A stretch of DNA of 59,752 bases from Bog-159 sp049511415 (GTDB lineage: Bacteria; Acidobacteriota; Terriglobia; Bryobacterales; Bryobacteraceae): assembly GCA_049511415.1 (NCBI GenBank), contig JBEKYC010000044.1, positions 1 to 59,752 of the forward strand, read 5' to 3'. Under the pieces are notes generated by a model. The model was not told where the DNA came from. It made no database searches and saw nothing but the letters and a program-made list of their open reading frames with translations. Position 1 is the stretch's first letter. Each line of letters opens with the position of its first letter. Of this stretch, positions 53,632 through 59,752 are shown in pieces. The translations under genes and the position numbers were made by a program.

Positions 53632-54129
53632 TCAGCTCGACTTGGAGGCAAGCTCCGCAAGAAGAGGCTTGTCAAAGAGTGCCATCTCTTCGGATGTCGG
53701 CGCTTGGAATATCTCACACCATCGAGCCAGTGCCTCTCGTTCTATGGGTGGATTCTCCATCCCTCGGCGTTGAATCCTTTCGAAGAGGACATCCGCCGGT
53801 GCATGGAGATAGTGCAACTCAACCGCAGCGCCGAGGGCTCGGGCTCCGAGCCGCAAGGCATCCCGCTCGGACCTTGCCCAGGTGCCCCATTCAATGATTA
53901 CGATGAGACCGAATGCAAGCAGGTCCTGACAAAACTTCCACTGGAGCGCTTCGATTTTTCCACGTCTTGCTTCGTCGTAAACGTCGAGTGAGAGCGCGTC
54001 CAGCCACTCATCGGGAGAAAAACGAATCGCGCGTATCCTCCTTTCAAGTGCCTTGGCCAGCGTGGTCTTGCCGGATCCCGGCAGGCCGCACACTATGATT
54101 AACCTGGGGCCAGTATCGGGTCGTTCCAT
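53632..54129 (-). CDS. P-loop kinase-like ATPase (AAA_33/zeta-toxin-like)
   Basis: The 165-residue protein has a Walker A motif (IIVCGLPGSGKTTLAKALER, residues 11-30) and FSPDEWLDAL, which provides a conserved acidic residue after strand two. IVIIEWGTWARSERDAL, then HYLHAPADVLFERIQRRG, gives the lid region with arginines. This is the AAA_33 predicted kinase family (related to polynucleotide kinase, chloramphenicol phosphotransferase and zeta toxins). The substrate is unknown. It lies 15 bp downstream of the large AAA gene on the same strand and ends 4 bp from the convergent VWFA gene. Confidence 0.88.
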   Translation of the reverse strand: MERPDTGPRLIIVCGLPGSGKTTLAKALERRIRAIRFSPDEWLDALSLDVYDEARRGKIEALQWKFCQDLLAFGLIVIIEWGTWARSERDALRLGARALGAAVELHYLHAPADVLFERIQRRGMENPPIEREALARWCEIFQAPTSEEMALFDKPLLAELASKSS

Positions 54130-54144
54130 CCGCGCTTGTCTCCG

Positions 54145-55671
54145 TCAAATCCGCCCGGCCGCGAACCCGCACTCCCCGCCGCGCCGCGTGGCCCGCAGTG
54201 CGGCCACGGCTTCCAGAAAATACTCTTCGCCGGGACGCGCCGCCAGCCCCCGGACTTTGTCGCGCGCGAAGAGCAGTTTGCCATCTTCCACTACCGCCCG
54301 CAGATCCGCGCCCGTAAGCCGCTCGCTGGCTTCCGCGATGACGCGCGCGTCCACGTTTCCCAATGGCGCCGGCAACTGCGCCAGCCTGGCACTAAGGATC
54401 GCCGTTCGGGCGGCCATGTCCGGCAGCCGGGTCTCCAGCCACAATTCGATGCGGCCCGAACGGATCAACGCCGCCGGCAGGCTGCTCACGTTCATCGCGG
54501 TAACGATCACGCAGACGCGCTCCGCTTTGGCGCTTTCCAGCCCATCCAGCATGGTCAACAAATAGCGGTGGAATCCGCGTCCGCCCGAGTTTTCGAATAA
54601 CAGGTCGCAGTCGTCGATGAAGACCACGGAAGGCGCGTTTCGCTTGGCGGCTTCGAAAATCTCGGTGACCTTTTCGTAAAAATCGCAGGCGCCCTCAATC
54701 ACCGTGCCATCGATCAGGAAGAACTTGCTCTTCAACCGCGCCGCCAGTGCCCGGCCGATGGTGGTCTTACCAGTCCCCGGAGGGCCGGCCAGCAGCACGC
54801 CGCGTTTGGGCCGCAACTGCAGCTCGACCGCCAGGGCATGATTCTCGAACGGCAGCGCGATCTTGGCTTCCAACGCCTCGATCACATCATCGAAGCCTTT
54901 CAGATCCTTCCAATCTACCGGCGCGACCTGTTCCAGTTCCACGTTGCTGGCAAGGTTCTTCTCGGTCAAGTGCGCGATGAACCCGGCGGTATCCAAATCG
55001 CGGCCGCCTTCAATCCACCGGCAGGCATTGGCCAACTGATGCGCGTTTAACTCGGGCGCGAAGCGGTGGATTTCGGCGTAGTCCAGCTTGCCGGCCGCCC
55101 GGGGAGCCAGATACGCGCGGCAGATCGTTTCGTAATCCGCGGGCTGGAACTCCCCCATCTCGACCAGGAACGCGCGGCTTTCGAGTGCTTGCGGTACATC
55201 GTCGTGGTCGTTCCAGGCGAAGAGCAGACGCTTGTGGCGCACGGCGGCCGTATCGAGCAGCGCCGTCAGAGCCACGTGGAACAACCGCCGGCGCGGGTTT
55301 TCATAGCAATTCGCGGCCGCGTACAGCAAGTACAGGTCGTCGACGATCACCGCGTCGCTTTTGTCGAGCGCGCCTTCGATGAAAGAGACGATCGCCTCTT
55401 CCAGAGCGGCTGGCGGATGTGCCGCCAACACCGTCATGAATTCACGCGCGCCCGCGAATGCGCTGCGCGTAGCAGCCTGCGCATGCCGCAAAACCGTCGT
55501 CCGCCCCGCGCCGTGTCCCGCTTTGAAGAGGACCACGTCCGCGGCGCGCACTCCGGCGGCCAAACGCTCCGCCGCCAGACGCTGCGCGGGCGCTAATTCG
55601 ATTTGTGTTGTAACTATCACGGGGCTTTCCCGGACCTGCCGGTAAACCTGGCGTTCCACAAGAGTAAGCAT
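54145..55671 (-). CDS. AAA-family ATPase with two ATPase-like domains
   Basis: The 508-residue protein starts best at ATG 55671 (a GTG at 55692 is in frame). The first domain has a degenerate P-loop (KAGHGAGRTTV, 50-60, arginine in place of lysine) and DAVIVDDLYLLY as a Walker B-like strand. The second has a good Walker A (GPPGTGKTT, 296-304), a Walker B (VVFIDDCDLLF, 349-359) and an arginine-finger-like region (AALIRSGRIELWLE), as in CDC48/FtsH-type AAA domains. No membrane or protease domain is present. It may be a chaperone or remodeller for an unknown target. It is probably co-transcribed with the downstream kinase-like gene. Confidence 0.9.
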   Translation of the reverse strand: MLTLVERQVYRQVRESPVIVTTQIELAPAQRLAAERLAAGVRAADVVLFKAGHGAGRTTVLRHAQAATRSAFAGAREFMTVLAAHPPAALEEAIVSFIEGALDKSDAVIVDDLYLLYAAANCYENPRRRLFHVALTALLDTAAVRHKRLLFAWNDHDDVPQALESRAFLVEMGEFQPADYETICRAYLAPRAAGKLDYAEIHRFAPELNAHQLANACRWIEGGRDLDTAGFIAHLTEKNLASNVELEQVAPVDWKDLKGFDDVIEALEAKIALPFENHALAVELQLRPKRGVLLAGPPGTGKTTIGRALAARLKSKFFLIDGTVIEGACDFYEKVTEIFEAAKRNAPSVVFIDDCDLLFENSGGRGFHRYLLTMLDGLESAKAERVCVIVTAMNVSSLPAALIRSGRIELWLETRLPDMAARTAILSARLAQLPAPLGNVDARVIAEASERLTGADLRAVVEDGKLLFARDKVRGLAARPGEEYFLEAVAALRATRRGGECGFAAGRI

Positions 55672-55933
55672 AATTCCAGTGAGCGCGTGCACAATCTGTG
55701 CGCACGAATAGACTTATAAATAAGAATGAGAGATGCAGCTTGGGAACTTACAGGTGACTGGCGGGAGCCGGACGAAGGCTCTCAAGCCACGAACGGTTAG
55801 TTTGCAATGAGCGCCTCCTTCTTGCTTGAGATAATTGCTACCTTGAGCAGGCTACCATAAGCCTCGCGGGCCATGCAAGAAGTTTCTCATTAATTTGTAT
55901 TAAGCCCGCGCCACGATAAAATGGAAGCCGTCC
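55672..55933. promoter_or_regulatory. 262-bp divergent intergenic region
   Basis: The region lies between the AAA gene (minus) and the GT39-like gene (plus). A near-palindrome (GTGCACAATCTGTGCGCAC, 55687-55705) lies just upstream of the AAA start and could be an operator. Nothing else can be named; no RNA gene is apparent. Confidence 0.35.
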
Positions 55934-57667
55934 ATGTTCCAGCTTTTCCGGTCTTTTCTGCCCCTGCACAATCCGATTGGATTCGGCGTGGCCGACTTCA
56001 TCGAATTGGAATTGACCGTTCTCCTGGTCTTTCTGGTGCTCGCTTACAGCCGCGCGGGCGGCTATCTGCGCAGGCTGGCGGCGCGCCCCGTCTGGTCCAT
56101 GCTGCTGCTGGCCATCCTGCCCCTGCTCTTGCGCCTGGCGATGCTGCCGCAAAGTCCCGTTCCCACCCCTAACGGCTCGGACGACTTCGCGCATCTGCTC
56201 GTTGCCGATACCATACGTCATTTCCGGCTGGCGAATCCCACGCATCCGATGCATGCCTTCTTCGAGACCATCTTCGTCCTGCAGGAGCCCACCTATAGCT
56301 CGATTTTCCCGATCGGCCCCGGTCTGGTCATGGCGCTGGGTTGGACGCTCTTCGGACATCCCTGGGCCGGCGTCCTGCTGTCGGTCGCGGCGATGTGCGC
56401 CCTGTGCTATTGGATGCTGCGCGCCTGGACCACCCCGGGTTGGGCGCTGGCCGGCGGATTGTTAGCGGTCATCGAATTCGGCCCGCTCCGCTATTGGATG
56501 AACACCTATTGGGGCGGGGTGGTCTCGGCCTGCGCCGGCTGTCTGGTATTCGGCGCGCTGCCCAGGCTGAGAAACCGCGCGTGCCTGCGCGATGCCCTGC
56601 TGTTAGGCGCTGGAATAGGTATCCAGCTACTGTGCCGGCCTTTTGAGTGTATCTTACTGGTGTTAGCCGCGCTGTTGTTCTTATTGCCGGACTGGAGAAA
56701 ACTCGTTCGCACGATTGGCATCGTGTGTCTGGCTATCTTGCCGTTCGCGGGACTTACTCTGTTGCAGAACAAACAAGTGACCGGCAGTTATTGGACTCTT
56801 CCCTATGTGCTGAGCCGCTATCAATACGGTGTCCCAACCACATTCACTTTTCAGCCGAATTCGTCGCCCCACCGGGAATTGACCGCCAATCAGCAGCTCG
56901 ATTACGATGCCCAGGCCGTCGTGCACGGCGGTGACACCGACAGCATCGGACGTTATCTGAGCCGCTTGGGTGAACGCGTGCGATTTTACAGATTCTTCTT
57001 CCTGGCGCCGTTGTACCTTGTGCTGCCCTTGTTTCTGCTTTCGCTGCGCCAGTGGCGATTTGCCTGGGTGGCTTTGACGCTCGTGATCTTCGCCTTAGGC
57101 ACGAACTTCTACCCGTATTTCTATCCGCACTACATCGCCGCCGCCACCTGCCTCTTCATCCTGGCCAGCGTCATCGGACTCCAGCGCCTGGTTCGCTTCA
57201 GCCCGGAAGCCGCATTGCTCGTCGGGTCTCTCTGCGCCGCGGAATTTCTGTTCTGGTACGGCTTCCACTTGTTTGCCGACACCAACGTGTCCGCCGCCAT
57301 CCTGCCATACGAAAACTGGGACTTCGTCAATCACGGCGATCCCCAGGGTCGCCTCGCTGTGCATGCCCGCCTGGCGCGCGCCCCCGGCAAACAACTCGTC
57401 TTCGTGCGTTACTGGCCGCGCCATATGTTTCAGGAATGGATCCGGAATGCGGCCGATATCGACAACGCGCGCGTGGTATGGGCCCTCGATCGCGGCGCCG
57501 ATGAAAATGAAAGGTTGCGCCACTACTATCCGGACCGCACCCCCTGGCTGCTGGAGCCGGATGCCCGCCCGCCGAATCTGGAGCCCTACCAGCAGGAGCC
57601 GCCGCCCAAACCCGTGGAGAAGCCCAGTCCGCCCTATAACGGCATCCAGTTGCTGCCGGTACAATAG
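55934..57667 (+). CDS. GT39-like membrane glycosyltransferase
   Basis: The 577-residue protein has about ten transmembrane segments in residues 25-430 and a soluble Pro-rich C-terminus. An acidic pair lies in the first large loop (NGSDDFAHLLVADTIRHF), and loop residues with EPTYSSIFPIGPGLVMALGW fit the ArnT/GT39-like family of lipid-linked-sugar transferases. The C-terminal part (FVRYWPRHMFQEWIRNAADI) is a periplasmic globular region. It probably transfers a sugar from a polyprenyl phosphate donor to a lipid or protein. The acceptor is unknown. Confidence 0.85.
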   Translation: MFQLFRSFLPLHNPIGFGVADFIELELTVLLVFLVLAYSRAGGYLRRLAARPVWSMLLLAILPLLLRLAMLPQSPVPTPNGSDDFAHLLVADTIRHFRLANPTHPMHAFFETIFVLQEPTYSSIFPIGPGLVMALGWTLFGHPWAGVLLSVAAMCALCYWMLRAWTTPGWALAGGLLAVIEFGPLRYWMNTYWGGVVSACAGCLVFGALPRLRNRACLRDALLLGAGIGIQLLCRPFECILLVLAALLFLLPDWRKLVRTIGIVCLAILPFAGLTLLQNKQVTGSYWTLPYVLSRYQYGVPTTFTFQPNSSPHRELTANQQLDYDAQAVVHGGDTDSIGRYLSRLGERVRFYRFFFLAPLYLVLPLFLLSLRQWRFAWVALTLVIFALGTNFYPYFYPHYIAAATCLFILASVIGLQRLVRFSPEAALLVGSLCAAEFLFWYGFHLFADTNVSAAILPYENWDFVNHGDPQGRLAVHARLARAPGKQLVFVRYWPRHMFQEWIRNAADIDNARVVWALDRGADENERLRHYYPDRTPWLLEPDARPPNLEPYQQEPPPKPVEKPSPPYNGIQLLPVQ

Positions 57668-57789
57668 CAGAGTTGAATGCCGAAGGCCCACCTCGGATGG
57701 CGCGATTCCGGCTTACTACGAACAGTCGGCCGCCGGTCCCAGATCGTGGTTTATTCCGCAGCCGGCCACGCCTTCCGCGTCGATTTTAG

Positions 57790-58164
57790 TCATTTAACAG
57801 CCGGCACGCGCATGTTGCGCGCTGCCACCAGACTCAGCACTCCTGCAGCCCCCAGATTGGCAGACGCAAATACCGCCGTCTGCTCCGGATTCCTGCGCGC
57901 CAGGAAATGCTGCGCCGTCAGCCCTCCGGCCAGCGCGCCCAACTTGATTGCCAGCGAGCTATAGCTGAAGCGCGAACCCGTGGAAAGCAGTGGATTGGAC
58001 TCCAGCTTTCCCCAGGAACTGGCTGTATCCGCCGCATCCGCCCCCGCCACAAGCAATTCACTCACCCGCCAGACCTTTCGCCATCGGGATGGCCGTTCCG
58101 CGGCAGACGCTACCGGAATCCATAGCCAGGCCAGTAGCAATACCCACGCAGTGCCACGTCTCAC
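57790..58164 (-). CDS. Small exported membrane protein of unknown function
   Basis: I chose the GTG at 58164 (124 residues) because GGGAG lies 5 nt upstream; a TTG at 58176 would add four residues. A signal peptide (RRGTAWVLLLAWLWIPVASA) is followed by a helical region (WRVSELLVAGADAADTASSW) and two hydrophobic segments (LAIKLGALAGGLTAQHFLAR and VFASANLGAAGVLSLVAARN). I know of conserved hypothetical relatives in Acidobacteria only. The gene is divergent from the DedA-rhodanese gene. Confidence 0.75.
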   Translation of the reverse strand: MRRGTAWVLLLAWLWIPVASAAERPSRWRKVWRVSELLVAGADAADTASSWGKLESNPLLSTGSRFSYSSLAIKLGALAGGLTAQHFLARRNPEQTAVFASANLGAAGVLSLVAARNMRVPAVK

Positions 58165-58225
58165 ATAATCTCCCAAACAAGACTTCGGCGGCGGTGGGAC
58201 CGAACATTAGGTTAGGATTGTTTCT

Positions 58226-59137
58226 GTGACCCACACCATCGACTTTGTCGTGCGCCACGGATACGCGCTGGTGTTTCTCTGGGTCCTGCTGGAACAGGGC
58301 GGCCTGCCACTGCCATCCCTGCCCCTGCTGCTGGCCTGCGGCGCGCTGGCCCGCGATGGACGCCTCACCGCCCACTGGATCGTGCTCACCGGCGTGGCCG
58401 GTTGCATGACGGCGGATACCTTCTGGTACATGCTGGGACGCCGGCGCGGCGCGAAAATTCTCCGCCTGATCTGCCGTGTTTCGCTCGAGCCCGATTCCTG
58501 CGTCCGCCAAACCGAAACCGCCTTCTTGCGCTATGGCAGCCGCTCGCTGCTCATTGCCAAGTTCATTCCGGGCCTCAGCGCCGTGTCCTCGCCCATGGCC
58601 GCTATCGTCGGCGTGCCGTTCGGCCGCTTCGCCGCGTTCGATGTGGCGGGCGCGCTCATCTGGATCGGGTCCTACTGCGCTTTGGGTTGGCTGTTCAGCG
58701 GTCAGCTCGATCGCGTCGGCGATATCGCCGCCCGCATGGGATCCGGCGCCGCCGTCCTGGTCATCGCGCCACTGGCTGCGTGGATCGCCTGGAAATTCAT
58801 CCAAAGGCGCCGATTCCTGAAGAAACTGGCGGGGTCGCGCATCACGGCGGAAGAACTGCGGGTAAAGCTGGATGCCGGCGAAGAGGTGGTCGTGGTGGAC
58901 GTCCGCAGCACCCTCGAAAGCGATTTCGACGCCGTGCCCGGCGCTCTCCGTATCCCGCTGGAGGACCTCGATGCCCGCCATGCCGACATCCCCCGCGACC
59001 GGGATATCATCCTGTTTTGCAGTTGACCAAACGAAGCCTCCAGCGCCCGTGCGGCGCTGCTGTTGAAGCGTAGAGGAATCGTGCGCGTGCACCCGCTGGC
59101 GGGCGGCGTGGACGCTTGGCGCGCCTTGGGCCAATAG
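58226..59137 (+). CDS. DedA-rhodanese fusion with in-frame TGA (candidate selenoprotein)
   Basis: The gene starts at GTG 58226, with AGGA 8 bp upstream. Residues 1-200 form a DedA membrane domain (EQGGLPLPSLPLLLACGALA, FIPGLSAVSSPMAAIVGVPF). Residues about 205-303 form a rhodanese domain: ITAEELRVKLDAGEEVVVVD then VRSTLESDFDAVPGALRIPL. At RDRDIILFCS the next codon is TGA (59024-59026, codon 267). The same frame then continues with PNEASSARAALLLKRRGIVR and VHPLAGGVDAWRALGQ to TAG at 59135-59137. Recalled homologs have cysteine at codon 267 (CSCPNE). Cys265 aligns with the usual catalytic cysteine. Without readthrough the product stops at 266 residues and lacks the end of the rhodanese fold. 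DedA proteins are envelope lipid-flipping or transport proteins. Confidence 0.8.
59041..59059 (+). promoter_or_regulatory. SECIS-like stem-loop downstream of in-frame TGA
   Basis: CAGCGCC (59041-59047) and GGCGCTG (59053-59059) form a perfect 7-bp stem with the loop CGTGC. The loop G (59049) lies 22 nt after the TGA and is the second loop base, followed by T. These features fit the general bacterial SECIS model of a hairpin shortly after UGA with a G early in the loop. The same sequence encodes SSARAALL, so it could also arise by chance from GC-rich codons. Confidence 0.45.
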
Positions 59138-59156
59138 ATGATAGAATGCCCCTCGC

Positions 59157-59752
59157 GTGCAAAAACCTTCTCTTGTTGCCGAAGTCACCGCCGAGTTCCT
59201 GGGCACCCTCATCCTGATGCTCTTCGGTAACGGCGTGGTCGCCATGGTCGTGCTGTTCGGCAAAGGCATTCCCGGCGAAATCGTGCACGGCGGCTTCACC
59301 AACATCACCATCGCCTGGGGCCTCGCCGTGACCATGGGGTGCTACACCGCCGGCCGCATTTCCGGCGCGCACCTGAACCCCGCCGTCACCATCGCCCTGG
59401 CCTTCTTCCGTGGATTCTCCTGGCGCAAGGTAGCGCCGTATATTCTGGCTCAGGTGGCGGGTGCGTTCCTGGCTGCCGCGCTGGTCTTCTGGAACTATTT
59501 GCCGGCTTTCCACAAGATCGACCCCAACTTGGATCACACCGCCAGTGTCTTCACCACTTTCCCTGCATTCCCCGATCAACCCAGCGCCGGCCTGCTCGAT
59601 CAGACCATCGGCACCGCATTGCTCCTGTTTATGGTGATGGCGCTGACCGACGAGCGCAACCAGCCACCCGGAGCAAACCTTGCGCCCGTGCTGATCGGCG
59701 CGGTAGTGGTGGTGGTCGGCATGTCCTTCGGCGGCATGCACGGCTACGCCAT
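59157..59752 (+). CDS. Aquaporin/glycerol facilitator (MIP family), partial
   Basis: The frame opens at GTG 59157, 19 bp after the rhodanese stop, and runs off the right edge (198 complete codons). VAEVTAEFLGTLILMLFGNG is the first MIP helix. ISGAHLNPAVTIALAFFRGF holds the first NPA motif. The long extracellular loop (HTASVFTTFPAFPDQPSAGL) is typical of the glycerol-facilitator branch. The sequence ends at MHGYA, just before the expected second NPA motif. It should conduct water or small polyols. Close spacing suggests co-transcription with the DedA-rhodanese gene. Confidence 0.92.
   Translation, partial: MQKPSLVAEVTAEFLGTLILMLFGNGVVAMVVLFGKGIPGEIVHGGFTNITIAWGLAVTMGCYTAGRISGAHLNPAVTIALAFFRGFSWRKVAPYILAQVAGAFLAAALVFWNYLPAFHKIDPNLDHTASVFTTFPAFPDQPSAGLLDQTIGTALLLFMVMALTDERNQPPGANLAPVLIGAVVVVVGMSFGGMHGYA

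Noticed and set aside
55726..55800. 24-codon frame (MRDAAWELTGDWREPDEGSQ...) in the intergenic region before the GT39-like gene
   Set aside because: There is no ribosome binding site and no recognisable family; such a short frame is expected by chance.
57677..57964. 95-codon plus-strand frame after the GT39-like gene
   Set aside because: It overlaps the minus-strand membrane protein gene, which has a signal peptide and a ribosome binding site; this frame has no motifs.
58058..59335. 425-codon open frame on the minus strand across the DedA-rhodanese gene
   Set aside because: The product is low-complexity and lacks motifs, while the plus strand carries DedA, rhodanese and aquaporin sequence.

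Overview
The window reads as a chromosomal segment from a GC-rich soil acidobacterium of the Solibacter/Bryobacter type (Solibacteres/Bryobacterales). This rests on lineage-typical families: two VWFA-related 'Acidobacterial' domain proteins, two proteins with the Solibacter-type module known as TIGR03437, a large carboxypeptidase-regulatory TonB-dependent receptor, a GloVer-repeat protein and TolC proteins of acidobacterial style. These assignments come from recalled family patterns; no search was run. I see no tRNA or rRNA gene, CRISPR array, insertion sequence, prophage or origin.

Layout. 1-2309 (minus) is the 5' part of a large propeller-type sensor that runs off the left edge. 2455-6164 (plus) holds three exported proteins: a seven-repeat GloVer propeller, a CsgG-like protein and a Sel1-repeat protein. 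6240-12255 (plus) holds a lipase maturation factor, an overlapping FAD oxidoreductase, an exported protein and an ABC exporter pair. 12294-12817 carries a small gene and a nucleotidyltransferase broken by an internal deletion. 12830-20494 (minus) holds a cell-envelope and proteolysis block: an RMD1-like membrane protein, a tricorn-type protease, a GH3 hexosaminidase, a YihY protein and a basic repeat protein. 20604-26666 contains two overlapping amidohydrolases, a PEP-CTERM protein, two exported proteins on minus, a Flp-type pilin, a small membrane protein and an SDR. 26688-30777 (minus) is a tightly overlapping trio: PQQ-like propeller, PH-domain membrane protein and PIG-L deacetylase. 30831-36971 holds PilZ, GH30, a CTP protease, a GT2, a coiled-coil protein and a TauE/SafE protein. 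37144-40922 is a tandem TolC pair. 40931-43579 (minus) is a GMC oxidoreductase with a four-cysteine cluster. 43970-47329 is the TonB-dependent receptor, with a good sigma-54 promoter candidate and a strong ribosome binding site. 47431-53627 holds two VWFA-related proteins around an iron module (YkgJ cysteine-cluster protein and MbfA-type ferritin-VIT exporter), an NTF2-like protein and a DUF192 protein. 53632-55671 (minus) holds two P-loop proteins. 55934-59752 holds a GT39-like membrane glycosyltransferase, a small membrane protein, a DedA-rhodanese fusion and the 5' part of an aquaporin-family channel cut by the right edge.

Most striking observation. In the DedA-rhodanese gene (58226-59137) the rhodanese reading frame is interrupted by a single in-frame TGA at 59024-59026, where related proteins as I recall them have cysteine (C-S-C-P-N-E). 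The same frame then continues through the conserved C-terminal rhodanese sequence to a TAG at 59135. A perfect 7-bp stem with a five-base loop containing GU starts 14 nt after the TGA, at a distance compatible with a bacterial SECIS. This makes the gene a candidate selenoprotein; a nonsense mutation or base-calling error is the main alternative.

Other points worth a second look are the sigma-54 promoter before the TonB receptor, the nucleotidyltransferase deletion at a likely microhomology, the GMC oxidoreductase with a shortened hydrolase-like tail, a 9-bp hairpin in the GH30 leader, the TIGR03437 module at the N-terminus of a PQQ-propeller protein, and an AAA protein with a degenerate first P-loop.
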